DNA from: Strigamia acuminata
Taxonomy: Eukaryota > Arthropoda > Chilopoda > Geophilomorpha > Linotaeniidae
DNA length: 64,000 bases
Assembly: GCA_949358305.1 (NCBI GenBank)
Contig: OX442314.1
Coordinates: 39,529,211 to 39,593,210, forward strand
Reading direction: 5' to 3'
In this document: piece by piece, positions 31,686 through 42,779 of the stretch
Position numbering within the stretch: the first letter of the stretch is position 1
Layout of the letters: each line of letters opens with the position of its first letter
Position numbers and translations under genes: made by a program
The notes under the pieces: generated by a model
The model's input: only the letters and a program-made list of their open reading frames with translations
Database searches by the model: none
What the model was told of the DNA's origin: nothing

Positions 31686-32400
31686 AAAGCCTCGATCGTC
31701 GTCCTTGGACGTAGAACTGTACAAACGACGGACCTCTGGTCCCGATAATATTTTTTCCCCAGCAGCATGCCGTGAGATGCCTGTCCCGGGACATGAACGC
31801 CGAGCCGGAAGCGAGTGACGAGACGGAGACGCCACGCCACAAGCCCACGTGCCCGACGAAAACGGATACCGGAGTTTTTCCCGTTCCATCGGTGGACCTC
31901 CCGACTGTGGATCCTGGTCAGGTCCCGGTCGTTGTATATATTTTATTTCTTCTTTTTTCTTTTTTATCATTTTCATGTTTGTTTAACGTATAGCTTTAGT
32001 TCAATTATTTTATGAGAGGCTTGACCAACCTCTCCCATCCTTGTTTTGTTTTACCATATTTATTTTATTTTTCGTTTTTCTTAATTTTTTTTTTGTTTAT
32101 GATTTTGTCCCGGGCTTGTTACGTTCAGGCCCGGTGAATTATTTTTTTACATTGTATTGCAGCAATAGTTTGTTTTGTTTTCGGCCAGTCTAGGGCGAGG
32201 TGATTCCTGTCGCCCAATACTGCTAACATCGTTGACCGACGGTGCGGTGGTTTTCGGTCCACCAGCACCGAAGGTCGGCGCCGGTAACCCGACAAGTTGT
32301 GGTCTTCGACTGACTTCGTTGTTGTGTCCGCCTCGACTTGCGTGTCCCCGTCGGTGTTGTGTGTGGCCCCTTAGACCTACCTTTTCTTGGGGGGGGGAGA

Positions 32401-33304
32401 TGTGACCGCCAGGCCACCTAGGTGACCTGCGGCACTGCCACACACCACCGTGCGGCCCCAAAGGTCAACCCCTACGTGGGTAGTTGACCTAGCCCGGGGA
32501 GGAGGGAGTGGAGTGGTGTGGTGAGGAGGGAGTGTTGTGAGAGAGTTGAGTGTTGGACACGGCCTGAGAAGGACGTGCCTGCAGCAGCTCCCCGAGAGGA
32601 GAAGGTGTTCATCTGGGAGGGACAAGCAGTGTCCCGGTTTGACTCTGTACTCCTCACCATTCACCACGATGATACTCAGTATGACGGCTCCCACCGTTAT
32701 ACAGCCTCCATGAGTGGACGCGTGGGTCGTAGGTAAGTACGACACGAATGTTAAGTCGAACCGACCACGCCACGCATTGGGTTCCCACCCAGTGTGTGGC
32801 GGGTCGGTTGCCGGTGCGGTGTGCCTTCGTGGCACCTCTGCAGCGGGTGACGGGTTTCCCCATACCCCTAGACAACGCAATAAAGGCGGTTTGCGTTGCC
32901 GTCACCATCCCTTGCCGTGTCGTGTATGAAATTCTTACAACCATCATTTCTTAGACCAGGCACCACGCTTTGGTCAGGATTTTTTATCATCCTGATTCGG
33001 TTTAACGAATTCAGGAAATTATTTCGGCTTGCATCGCCGGAGCACCGAAAATGGCTTGCGCCAGCTCGGTGTCTTCGACGATTGTGTAATATCCACTGAC
33101 GTCATGTGCTCGCATGGGAGGTTGATTTTGTCGCCTCCTCGTGCCGGAATCCTCATTCATAGCTCTTACGTCATACTCTCAGCCCAACTTTTTCCCCCCT
33201 TTCCCTTTCACTCCTTGATATAGTTTATTAATTTTTTATTTATTTTATCTAGAATTCGGGAAATGGTGGCGGCGACGGTAGCGAACAGTGGCACATCTGC
33301 CCTG
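32401..33304 (+). repeat. LTR-like repeat 3 of the tandem array
   Basis: Third 904-bp repeat, 3889 bp after repeat 2, preceded by the same purine tract. It matches repeat 2. Confidence 0.85.
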
Positions 33305-33372
33305 TTTGCTCAGGCGAGCGCTGGGAGACATCAGCGGGCGGATGGGATTCACCATGCGGCAACTGCCTCGGC

Positions 33373-35574
33373 ATGGGGCTGGTGCATTTTTCCATCCCCA
33401 GGCAGAGGTGGTATGCGCGCCACTCGCAGCGACCGGGCGGCGACCGGAGTCGCGCCCGTTCGATGGTATCGTGGATGAGCGTCGACTCGTGGGAGAGGCG
33501 GACGCAAGACCTGTTGCGACATGGGCATGCCCTCCTACCACGTGGTTTGACGGTGGAAGCTGTCAGAGCGCGGGACGGGCAGCCTGGTCCATCGGGTTCT
33601 GCTCCTTCGGCACCAAGGGTTCAGGCGAGGCGGGCGGCTTCGGCAGAGGCCCCAGCCCAGCCGAACCCGAAGCGCCAGAAGCAAGAGCCAGCGCCGTCGA
33701 AGTGGACGGAAGAGATGACCGCACGGCTAGAGACCTCGCTGGCGGAGTGGCGGGCGTCCTACCCGCGCGCAACTGCGGTTCAGATCGAGTCCGCAGGGAA
33801 GCTGCTGCGTCGTCGTATCAAGGACAATGCGAGGAAGGCACGGTCCGCCGAGGCGGCGAGGCAAGCAGTGGCCGAGGCTGAAGCTGCTGCCGTACTGCCG
33901 GTCGCACAGCGATCGTGTGGATCCGGTACCAGCGAACCGGATGTTGTGGCTGTTCCGATGGTTGTCACTCTCCCCGTGGCGGACGGTACGCCGGAACCCA
34001 CACAGCAGTTGGAAGTGGTCAGAGACGAGGTACAGGCTGAACCGGCAGTGTCCCTTGCTCTGGACCTTCCCGGAGTGTCGGGCGAACAGGTGGTCGAGAT
34101 GCCCACGGAGGAAGCCGGCTGTAGTGAGCAGGCGGTCGCTTGCGCTTCACTCGCACTCGGAATTCCCGTGGCGCAGTTCGACGGGACGGGAGGACTGCCC
34201 CATCGCACTTGGGGTAGCCTCATGAATCTCGCGGGACGGTCGGAGCCATCTACCCCGCGGGAAGAGTGTATTGTTTCCCAGAGGCAGGACGGCGCTTGCG
34301 CCGAACTACCGATGGTGCAATCCCTGATGCCAGCACCAGATGACGAGATGATGGAGTTGTCTGTTTCGGAGGACGATGTGCTGCAATTGTCGGTGCTGGA
34401 GGGTTTGTCTCTCGAAGCACAGCTGTTGCGGTGCGGCGACCCCGAGATGGTCAGCGCAGGAGTAGAAGCTGCCGGAGGAGGTGAAGGACCTTCCCAGGAC
34501 CCACACCCCTCTGGACAGCACGAAGGGGCGGAGTTCTTGGAACCCGCCGAGGGCCAGGTTCCGCTCGAAGTCGCTGACTTACCGCCTGGTGCTCCGGTGG
34601 TCTGCACGGCACTTGTACTGATGGCAGTCCCGCGCCTCAAGCATGCGAACGCTCAGGTGGTGGCGCTCTGGGTCGCCGAAGCTAAGCGGTGGAGAGAACT
34701 TCACCTGCGCTTTGTGGACGCGGCCGGAAGTGACATCAGGACGACGAGGGCTGTCGCACTCATCAGGCAGAGGATGTGGATAATCCTCAACATTCCCCCT
34801 GTCGCATCGGCCGCAGCGAGGAGGATCAGATGGTTCGAGACGGTGCGCATCGTCGCATGGGCCGTGGGCGCTGCAATGAACGCGTGGTATCTCCACCTAC
34901 CGTCCCCGTTCGTGGTCCAAAGTTGGACTCTAGAGCAGACGGTGGGGGCGGACCATGCGGATTTCGACCCGGCAATCTGCCGTGGCTACGTGGAGACGCT
35001 GGCCGGGCTCCCGAGGTTGACCAATAACTACGGTCACCAACGGATGTTCGTACCGGCGTCCCACGAGCCTGTGCCTATCGTGATGCCACCAGAGTTGGCG
35101 GCACACTCACCGCCACCCCCGCCTACGTACGAAGAGGTGGTGATGAAGCGGGTGCATAGACGGAAGGGTTATCCCGACCAATTTAGCCCCGACGTCTGGG
35201 ATCCAATCGAATCAACCCACAATGCTCGCAAGCAGAAGGGGAAGGGGAAGAAGTCCCGCACTGCTCAAACCGTGGCGGCGTCGAGGGAAGAAGCGGCGGC
35301 GCGACGTGCCTTGGCCCCAGTCAAGACGGCGGCGGCAGAGGAGGTGCCTCAGCTACCCCCCCAGTCGCCATCAGCTACGGCAGGAGCGGTGGAGGCGGTG
35401 GAAGCGGAAGACGGGCAACCGATACCCCCACCGCCATCGATACGGTCTGTGCTGGAGGCGGCGAGAACGTCGCCAGCCCCAGCAAGACCCGCAGCGGTTG
35501 CAACTGAGACTGAAGAGGAGCCGCAAGACCCCTCTCAGCAGCAGCCATCGTCCGATGACGAGCCGAAACCGTGA
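33373..35574 (+). CDS. Array gag-like protein, copy 3
   Basis: The 733-residue protein is identical to copies 1 and 2. One silent change is visible near 33699 (gtcgaagtgg where the others have gtcaaagtgg). This difference shows that at least this copy is a distinct unit, not a pure assembly echo. Confidence 0.7.
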   Translation: MGLVHFSIPRQRWYARHSQRPGGDRSRARSMVSWMSVDSWERRTQDLLRHGHALLPRGLTVEAVRARDGQPGPSGSAPSAPRVQARRAASAEAPAQPNPKRQKQEPAPSKWTEEMTARLETSLAEWRASYPRATAVQIESAGKLLRRRIKDNARKARSAEAARQAVAEAEAAAVLPVAQRSCGSGTSEPDVVAVPMVVTLPVADGTPEPTQQLEVVRDEVQAEPAVSLALDLPGVSGEQVVEMPTEEAGCSEQAVACASLALGIPVAQFDGTGGLPHRTWGSLMNLAGRSEPSTPREECIVSQRQDGACAELPMVQSLMPAPDDEMMELSVSEDDVLQLSVLEGLSLEAQLLRCGDPEMVSAGVEAAGGGEGPSQDPHPSGQHEGAEFLEPAEGQVPLEVADLPPGAPVVCTALVLMAVPRLKHANAQVVALWVAEAKRWRELHLRFVDAAGSDIRTTRAVALIRQRMWIILNIPPVASAAARRIRWFETVRIVAWAVGAAMNAWYLHLPSPFVVQSWTLEQTVGADHADFDPAICRGYVETLAGLPRLTNNYGHQRMFVPASHEPVPIVMPPELAAHSPPPPPTYEEVVMKRVHRRKGYPDQFSPDVWDPIESTHNARKQKGKGKKSRTAQTVAASREEAAARRALAPVKTAAAEEVPQLPPQSPSATAGAVEAVEAEDGQPIPPPPSIRSVLEAARTSPAPARPAAVATETEEEPQDPSQQQPSSDDEPKP

Positions 35575-36289
35575 AAAGCCTCGATCGTCGTCCTTGGACG
35601 TAGAACTGTACAAACGACGGACCTCTGGTCCCGATAATATTTTTTCCCCAGCAGCATGCCGTGAGATGCCTGTCCCGGGACATGAACGCCGAGCCGGAAG
35701 CGAGTGACGAGACGGAGACGCCACGCCACAAGCCCACGTGCCCGACGAAAACGGATACCGGAGTTTTTCCCGTTCCATCGGTGGACCTCCCGACTGTGGA
35801 TCCTGGTCAGGTCCCGGTCGTTGTATATATTTTATTTCTTCTTTTTTCTTTTTTATCATTTTCATGTTTGTTTAACGTATAGCTTTAGTTCAATTATTTT
35901 ATGAGAGGCTTGACCAACCTCTCCCATCCTTGTTTTGTTTTACCATATTTATTTTATTTTTCGTTTTTCTTAATTTTTTTTTTGTTTATGATTTTGTCCC
36001 GGGCTTGTTACGTTCAGGCCCGGTGAATTATTTTTTTACATTGTATTGCAGCAATAGTTTGTTTTGTTTTCGGCCAGTCTAGGGCGAGGTGATTCCTGTC
36101 GCCCAATACTGCTAACATCGTTGACCGACGGTGCGGTGGTTTTCGGTCCACCAGCACCGAAGGTCGGCGCCGGTAACCCGACAAGTTGTGGTCTTCGACT
36201 GACTTCGTTGTTGTGTCCGCCTCGACTTGCGTGTCCCCGTCGGTGTTGTGTGTGGCCCCTTAGACCTACCTTTTCTTGGGGGGGGGAGA

Positions 36290-37193
36290 TGTGACCGCCA
36301 GGCCACCTAGGTGACCTGCGGCACTGCCACACACCACCGTGCGGCCCCAAAGGTCAACCCCTACGTGGGTAGTTGACCTAGCCCGGGGAGGAGGGAGTGG
36401 AGTGGTGTGGTGAGGAGGGAGTGTTGTGAGAGAGTTGAGTGTTGGACACGGCCTGAGAAGGACGTGCCTGCAGCAGCTCCCCGAGAGGAGAAGGTGTTCA
36501 TCTGGGAGGGACAAGCAGTGTCCCGGTTTGACTCTGTACTCCTCACCATTCACCACGATGATACTCAGTATGACGGCTCCCACCGTTATACAGCCTCCAT
36601 GAGTGGACGCGTGGGTCGTAGGTAAGTACGACACGAATGTTAAGTCGAACCGACCACGCCACGCATTGGGTTCCCACCCAGTGTGTGGCGGGTCGGTTGC
36701 CGGTGCGGTGTGCCTTCGTGGCACCTCTGCAGCGGGTGACGGGTTTCCCCATACCCCTAGACAACGCAATAAAGGCGGTTTGCGTTGCCGTCACCATCCC
36801 TTGCCGTGTCGTGTATGAAATTCTTACAACCATCATTTCTTAGACCAGGCACCACGCTTTGGTCAGGATTTTTTATCATCCTGATTCGGTTTAACGAATT
36901 CAGGAAATTATTTCGGCTTGCATCGCCGGAGCACCGAAAATGGCTTGCGCCAGCTCGGTGTCTTCGACGATTGTGTAATATCCACTGACGTCATGTGCTC
37001 GCATGGGAGGTTGATTTTGTCGCCTCCTCGTGCCGGAATCCTCATTCATAGCTCTTACGTCATACTCTCAGCCCAACTTTTTCCCCCCTTTCCCTTTCAC
37101 TCCTTGATATAGTTTATTAATTTTTTATTTATTTTATCTAGAATTCGGGAAATGGTGGCGGCGACGGTAGCGAACAGTGGCACATCTGCCCTG
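36290..37193 (+). repeat. LTR-like repeat 4, end of the array
   Basis: Fourth 904-bp repeat. Homology with the internal copies stops after CCCTG at 37193, where the sequence switches to DNA of the RING-type family promoter. The break lies 19 bases past the ACA that would be a natural LTR end, inside what should be the first bases of the internal region. No target duplication was found at the two array ends. Confidence 0.8.
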
Positions 37194-37314
37194 CATAGGA
37201 AAATTCCAAAAAGACACCCTAAACTAGAAGAATAATGGGGTTGTTTTCAAGTGAACCAGCACCAAGAAACTATATAAACAGACTCCAGCAATACACAGCA
37301 GAGCACATGCAAAG
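37194..37314 (+). promoter_or_regulatory. Conserved TATA-box promoter, second copy
   Basis: Matches 23088-23191 ('aaaattccaaaaagacaccct', 'accaagaaactatataaacagac') and precedes the ATG at 37315 by a similar distance. The array junction falls exactly at its upstream edge. Confidence 0.55.
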
Positions 37315-37680
37315 ATGGCAAAGCAACTTATGGGGCTAGCATATCAGCTTCTAGCAACACCTCCACCAAACCCTGAGTTGCCACCAACTCCAGCACAGTG
37401 GGTAGAGCATGGGCCGACATATGCAGAGCTTCACTATGCGTTTAATTACGTCCTAACACACAGGAATGCACAGAATGAAGAAAAGGAAAACCTCCAGAGT
37501 CAAGAAAGGATTTTTGCAAGATCATATTCGCGAGAGATGGAGATGTTAGTAGACGAACAGCAACATTTGCTACTTGGTCTGCTCCCACCAGTGCAAATTC
37601 CAGCAATACAGACAGTGCAAGCAGCATCACAGGCAGCGATTTTTCAGCTGCAATGGAGACCCTCGCTACATGCTAAATGA
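37315..37680 (+). CDS. RING-family N-terminal protein
   Basis: 121 codons: MAKQLMGLAYQL, a Pro-rich part (PPPNPELPPTPAQW), then the family signature GPTYAELHYAFNYVLTHRNA, a Glu/Gln coiled coil (EEKENLQSQ) and a Gln-rich end. The RING finger found in the relative at 40711-41322 is absent. Almost the same sequence, with an LTR-element gag in front, lies at 58650-59010. The protein is of unknown function. It has its own TATA promoter, so it may be expressed. Confidence 0.5.
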   Translation: MAKQLMGLAYQLLATPPPNPELPPTPAQWVEHGPTYAELHYAFNYVLTHRNAQNEEKENLQSQERIFARSYSREMEMLVDEQQHLLLGLLPPVQIPAIQTVQAASQAAIFQLQWRPSLHAK

Positions 37681-38450
37681 TTTTTTTGATACCGTCCATA
37701 AGAAATTACCTACTAAAGTAAGGTGGCCATCAGCACGCAAAGGAATGGAAAAAAATATACCGGACGTATACATTGCAAAACTTATTTCATTATCAGATAT
37801 GTTCAAGTAAACATGAATTTCAAATCATCTAGTCCTTATTAATTTCGCATCAAGCTACAAGCAGTGCTGAAATTAATATTTCAAGTCATGCAGAGATAGA
37901 AGAAAACCATAGATTTATCCAATATCTAAGACGTTGGAACAATGCCGTGCTCGAGATCTCGTTGGCGATTCGTTCATCTGTCCTTCGGCCCCATCCGGTA
38001 ATGGATGGTGATGAGGAAATTTGTTTTTAATTTCTAGTTGTATCTTTTTTATACTATTTTTTTCTCTCTGTTTCTTATAATTTTGTTTTGGTGTTCCTTA
38101 TAATGTGTTGAGAAAGAATGTGATGCACATCTGCGAAAAACAATTTTAAAAGCACCACATTGTATTTTCACCGCCCATCTGTCAAAGCGTCTAGATGGTT
38201 CTGGTGTGCTTATGAGCCATTTTAAAGCAAATACATGTGAAACAAAACATCGCAGGACGGGACTCGAGTCCACGGCTCTGTGCGGCAGGTGACTCTGCCT
38301 GTCCCCGTTTTCGATCGTGGTCATGTTCGTTAAAAAAAAAATAATAATATTAATAATAAACAACCTTTTCTTTTTCCATTTAAAGCAACACGCAGTACTT
38401 GCGAATCGATTATAAACTTGTTTCCGTCGAATGTCAATGGTCATTCTTCC
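37681..38450. other. Non-coding stretch with a possible pol III box
   Basis: A short open block (37681-37810, FFDTVHKKLPTKVRWPSARKG) cannot be assigned. Near 38250-38275 the minus strand has GGACTCGAGTCC, which resembles a B box, but no full tRNA fold was found. The rest is AT-rich. Confidence 0.3.
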
Positions 38451-38459
38451 GTCTCCTTC

Positions 38460-38930
38460 CCGTACTGCGCCTCCTTGCAAGTGGGGTGAAGTGGAGGACG
38501 AGAAGCTTAAAGTAACCTTGGCGAACTGGCAGAGTCAACACCCCACAGCCACTGTAGCAATGTGAGTCGAAGCGCTTGCGACTGCGTATTAAAGAAAATG
38601 CACGGAAGGCGCGCGCTGCACTTGTGCAGAGGCAGGCACTGGCTGGGGCCGAAACCGAGTCCCCCATGATGCAGGTCGACATCCAGAGTCAGGCAAACGT
38701 CGTTCTGAACAAGGGATCATACAATATGCGATGATCAAATAAAACGCATCTTGAACTTTCGACTCATCAAGTATTACATCAAGTATTACATTGCCGTGAA
38801 AATGCATTTTACACGGACAGCGCAGAGTGGAGATTCTGAAACTATTGCATGTTGTAGAAGTGTATGTTACACAGAACTAAAGGAAACGGAAGTGGAAAAC
38901 CAGCTGTGACAGCGTACGACAAGATGAAAA
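38460..38930 (+). pseudogene. Relic of the gag-like N-terminal domain family, copy B
   Basis: Aligns in order with copy A at 21960-22740: 'caagtggggtgaagtggagg', the KENARKARAAL codons and the 'acggacagcgcagagtggag' tail. It carries frame breaks. Both copies lie upstream of a Polinton or RING-family fragment, so this arrangement may have been duplicated as a block. Confidence 0.6.
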
Positions 38931-39259
38931 GGTCCTGTAGGTCCTTTCCTAGGTTGCTCTACATTTCCTAGATTGTCCGAGCTCGGATACAAGCTGCTGC
39001 GTGTATCTTATTTCTGTGAAACCTTCGAAGCAAACGGGAGAACGTATCGGAGGAGCCATTTACAACATCGAAACAAACTATCGACAATATGCCATAATCA
39101 CGTCGTACTCTCTGCCGGTGGTACTACTGCACTTGCATGTTTTTGTCTATTTATTTTTATTAACAAAAAAATTTTTTTTGCGAGTAAAGCTTTTTGTATT
39201 CAATCATAATATGTTTAGGTTCAACCAACACAGGAGGAAAACCACGTGAATTTGAACAG

Positions 39260-39935
39260 GGATTGGCTTTCAAAATATATTGGCTTGAACACAGTTGTGC
39301 AAACAGGCAACCAATAACTTACAAAAGGATTTTTTCTCAACTAATGAAAAATAGTGTTTTTGAGAAGAATCTTGAGCCTGTCCGGAAACGGGTCAATGTG
39401 AGACTGGTGCAAAATTCTGAGCTTGTGAAAAAATTATTAAAATCCCTTAGTTTTCATGAATTCAAAATTTTCAATATTTTATTAAATAGACCCATATACT
39501 AGTATATCGACTTTTGCATTCTTGAATTAAACAAAGTTCCCATGTATGACTTTCATTTTCATTATACAAAACAATTATATGGGAACGAAGCCAAGTTACT
39601 TTTTACCGATACAGATAGTTTAGCATATAATATAGAAATGAATAATATTTATGAGGATATGAAAAGAGATTTGGAATTATTTGACACCTCAGATTATCCA
39701 ACAACAAACTCCTTATATTGCACAAAGAACAAAAAAGTTATTGAAAAATTCAAAGATGAAATGTTCGAATTCATACAAGAATTTCTTGGTCTACGATGTA
39801 AAATTTATTCGATTAAAACACAAGATCAAGAGAAAAAGACAGCAAAAGGAATAGCTCGAAGTGTGCGAGTCACAGTCGGGCATGCCACATCCCACCAACA
39901 CGAATTGGCAATACGTCGAGCTGATCATATCTAAA
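39260..39935 (+). pseudogene. polB: Polinton-type DNA polymerase B fragment, copy 1
   Basis: Two consecutive frames read KNLEPVRKRVNVRLV, then (after a TAG) YDFHFHY and KLLFTDTDSLAYNI, followed by CTKNKKVIEKFKDE and an AKGIARSV region. DTDSL is the catalytic palm motif C of family B polymerases, and the VRKRVNVRLV and AKGI(S/A)RSV blocks are typical of protein-primed polymerases of Polinton/Maverick elements and related viruses. A stop and a gap between the blocks, plus loss of the N-terminal exonuclease and palm motif A, show it is a dead fragment. Confidence 0.75.
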
Positions 39936-40640
39936 AACGTGGATAAATTGCCTTTGCCGGCAATTTTAAAAAGTTCGTTGGTTGAAATTGTGAACTTAAC
40001 CGAGACGGAACTATGCAAATGGATAACTAATGTACGTGATTTACTAATTGATTCGAACAGATTGTTGGGTCATTACAAATACGTCGAGTGGACAACACAC
40101 GGTAAAATCCTGGTGCTCTTATTTCACGTTGGGCCATGCCAATCATGTTTTATTAAAATGTTTGTTTTATTTAGTTATTTTATTTTATTTATGTAAAATA
40201 AACTATCTTATTATATCCTAAATGCACCTGCTTGGACAATTAGATAAAATTATAAAACTTAGGTTTACACATCATTCTCAAATTAATGCAAAGCACAACA
40301 TAAAACATTTCATCAAGCATAAAATAATTAAATTACAAGTAGTAGTAGTGTAAAACAGAAACATTATTGGGAATTTAATGACATGCACATGAGTGTGAGA
40401 AAAAATGAAAATGGAAGTCTATCAGCACCATTTTGGTCACTTGATCGTCGTATTTTGAGTAGACATTTGGCATTAACTGGACAAGTTTCAGTCGAATTGT
40501 CCTGCTTGTGTTTATTTCAAGTTTGTCTCCTCTTAGAAGGATCGAAGGCGAAATAAATACACATTTATTGTTTATGTCAAGAGAGCCTGGAAGATCTTAA
40601 ACACTAACTTTAAACCAGTTTCCCCGAGCCCGATTTATGC
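39936..40640. other. Duplicated non-coding flank of polymerase copy 1
   Basis: From 39692 to about 40230 the sequence is repeated at 42154-42690. The block 'aatgcacctgcttggacaattaga…' at 40220-40350 recurs at 43705-43840. No gene is seen beyond the polymerase relic. Confidence 0.6.
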
Positions 40641-40710
40641 AATTGTTAAATGAATTTTTCAGCTTGCGCTATGACGCTGAAACGGAAAGTATTGGAGTCT
40701 TTGTCCCCAC

Positions 40711-41322
40711 ATGCCTTCAATCCCTATGATTCTGACTTGCCTAGGAGGAGGTGTTTTCTTTTCAACCACAAAACTGGCAATGGTTTATTTCCAAGTACCT
40801 GCAAATTTCCGCAACATTGTAAACACACCTTTAGAAATCCAGATTTTTGAGAACATTAATGAAATATTGGGAGAAGTAGAGCATCCATCCTATGCTGATC
40901 TGCAATACGCGTTTCATTATGTATTGACAACAAGGAATGCACAAAATCGAGAGAATGAGGAACTGCAAACTCATATTGGATTGTTACAAGATTATATTCG
41001 GGTATTGGAGTTGTTGATAGATGAACAGCGCCATCAGCTAGATGATCTTCTACCACCACCCCCACCACAAGCCGTGCAAATGCAACCACAAGCCGTGCAA
41101 ATGCAACCACAAGCAGTGCAAATGCAACCACAAGCCGTGCAAATGCCTCATCAAGTAAGCGAACTAATTTCTGAAATCGTTGTGTCTGCAATGAACATAC
41201 AATGTGCCATCTGCCAGGATGGAATTTACGTTGGTGAAGACGTAAATCAATTACAGTGCCAACACACATTTCATCAAGCATGCATTCGACAATGGAGTTA
41301 TACTGTTGCCAACAGAATGTGA
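40711..41322 (+). CDS. RING-type protein of the YADLxYAF family
   Basis: 203 codons. After a short hydrophobic start: SYADLQYAFHYVLTTRNAQN (the family signature), a coiled coil (NEELQTHIGLLQDY, then LLIDEQRHQL), four tandem QMQPQAV heptads and near the end CAICQDGIYVGED…CQHTFHQACIRQW. The C-x2-C…C-x-H-x2-H-x2-C order is a RING-H2 finger, the E2-binding fold of ubiquitin ligases. The last Cys pair (CPxC) is missing because of a stop. It may lie in another frame, so this copy could be slightly truncated. Confidence 0.6.
   Translation: MPSIPMILTCLGGGVFFSTTKLAMVYFQVPANFRNIVNTPLEIQIFENINEILGEVEHPSYADLQYAFHYVLTTRNAQNRENEELQTHIGLLQDYIRVLELLIDEQRHQLDDLLPPPPPQAVQMQPQAVQMQPQAVQMQPQAVQMPHQVSELISEIVVSAMNIQCAICQDGIYVGEDVNQLQCQHTFHQACIRQWSYTVANRM
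41077..41150 (+). repeat. 21-bp coding repeat in the RING-type gene
   Basis: Four units of 'caaatgcaaccacaagc(c/a)gtg' encode QMQPQAV heptads between the coiled coil and the RING finger. They vary by single bases. The shared frame length (21) keeps the reading frame during expansion. Confidence 0.85.
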
Positions 41323-42130
41323 ATTCGGACAAAACTTTTTAAGCTGGTAACATTCTTTTCAGAATTTTCTCTTTTCAATCGAAATGTGAATTTAGTTTTA
41401 AGAAGTTTATCTCACAGCTGAGATCAATTAGCATTGAAGCACAATAAATAAAATAGTTAATCCAACGGACAGTGGCAGACACATATATGAGTGGAAATGC
41501 ATTAGAAACCACATTGAGAAAGTCAAAAAGTGTTCGGTAAATTAATTAAAAGTAAAAGAATTTAATTTTTTGATCGAATTTTTGATACAATGGGAAAACA
41601 GTCAATTATGATTTCATTTCAAACAGACAAAAGCTATTTCGCCTGTGGAATTTTGCATGCGACATTGTAAACGCGCCTTTAGGTTAACACATCATTCCAA
41701 ATTAATGCAAAGCGCAACATGAAACATTTCGTCAAGCATAAAATGCTTAAATTAGAAGTAGTAGTAGTGTAAAATTAGCCCATCATATTATTATTATTCT
41801 TTAGAATTACAGTCCCAGCGAATGATTATTGACCACTCATATTAAAAATCATGTGCGTGGAAACATACCAAAAATTAAGAAATCTGTCTATGAAAGCAAG
41901 GGCAGTTGACAAATAGCAGATATCGAGCAAAAAATCAATTTCAACTCGTTACTATTTCAGAGACTGGAGAAATTGTATTTCAAAATTGTGTCACATGGGC
42001 GTTTGTTCCACAGCTGGAGTCAGGTGGCAGAACCAAACCTGAAATAAAACTTATCCAACCAATAAAAACACCCTAACAGAGGTAATCGATTATTTAAAAA
42101 ATGGTTAAACAAATCAATTGTTGTAAACTG
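41323..42130. other. Non-coding stretch, duplicated at 43730-44210
   Basis: From about 41680 to 42130 the sequence recurs at 43745-44215 (for example 'agagactggagaaattgtatttcaaaattgtgtcac'). No gene is recognised. It appears to be part of a repeated element containing the polymerase fragments. Confidence 0.6.
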
Positions 42131-42400
42131 GGCCTAAAAACCCACAAATACACCTCAGATTATCCAACAACAAACTCCTTATATTGCACAAAGAACAAAA
42201 AAGTTATTGGAAAATTCAAAGATGAAATGTTCGAATTCATACAAGAATTTCTTGGTCTACGATGTAAAATTTATTCGATTAAAACACAAGATCAAGAGAA
42301 AAAGACAGCAAAAGGCATAGCTCGAAGTGTGCGAGTCCCAGTCGGGCATGCCACATCCCACCAACACGAATTGGCAATACGTCGAGCTGATCATATCTAA
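42131..42400 (+). pseudogene. polB: Polymerase B fragment, copy 2
   Basis: Repeats the second half of copy 1 (SDYPTTNSLYCTKNKK to AKGIARSVRV) with a few base changes, for example K-VIGK for K-VIEK. It lacks the DTDSL region. It arises from duplication of the block at 39692-40230, and a unit joined at 'cctcagattatcc' links it to unrelated upstream sequence. Confidence 0.7.
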
Positions 42401-42779
42401 AAACGTGGATAAACTGCCTTTGCCGGCAATTTTAAAAAGTTCGTTGGTTGAAATTGTGAACTTAACCGAGACGGAACTATGCAAATGGATAACTAATGTA
42501 CGTGATTTACTAATTGATTCGAACGGATTGTTGGGTCATTACAAATACATCGAGTGGACAACACACGGTAAAATCCTGGTGCTCTTATTTCACGTTGGGC
42601 CATGCCAATCATGTTTTATTAAAATGTTTGTTTTATTTAGTTATTTTATTTTACTTATGTAAAATAAACTATCTTATTATATCCTAACTTATTTTAGTGT
42701 AGAGAGATTAAATTCAATCATGATGAAAGATTTATTCATACAATCCATTTGGTACTTGGCACCACTATAGACCACTGGT

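Noticed and set aside
24623-37193. rDNA-like or histone-like tandem gene cluster
   Set aside because: No rRNA or histone sequence. Polypurine tracts directly before each later LTR-like repeat, and a gag-like protein with PPTY, favour an LTR element.
38240-38310. tRNA-like B box (GGACTCGAGTCC on the minus strand)
   Set aside because: No acceptor stem, anticodon arm or A box at the right distance could be drawn. A weak tRNA-derived relic is possible, but not a gene.
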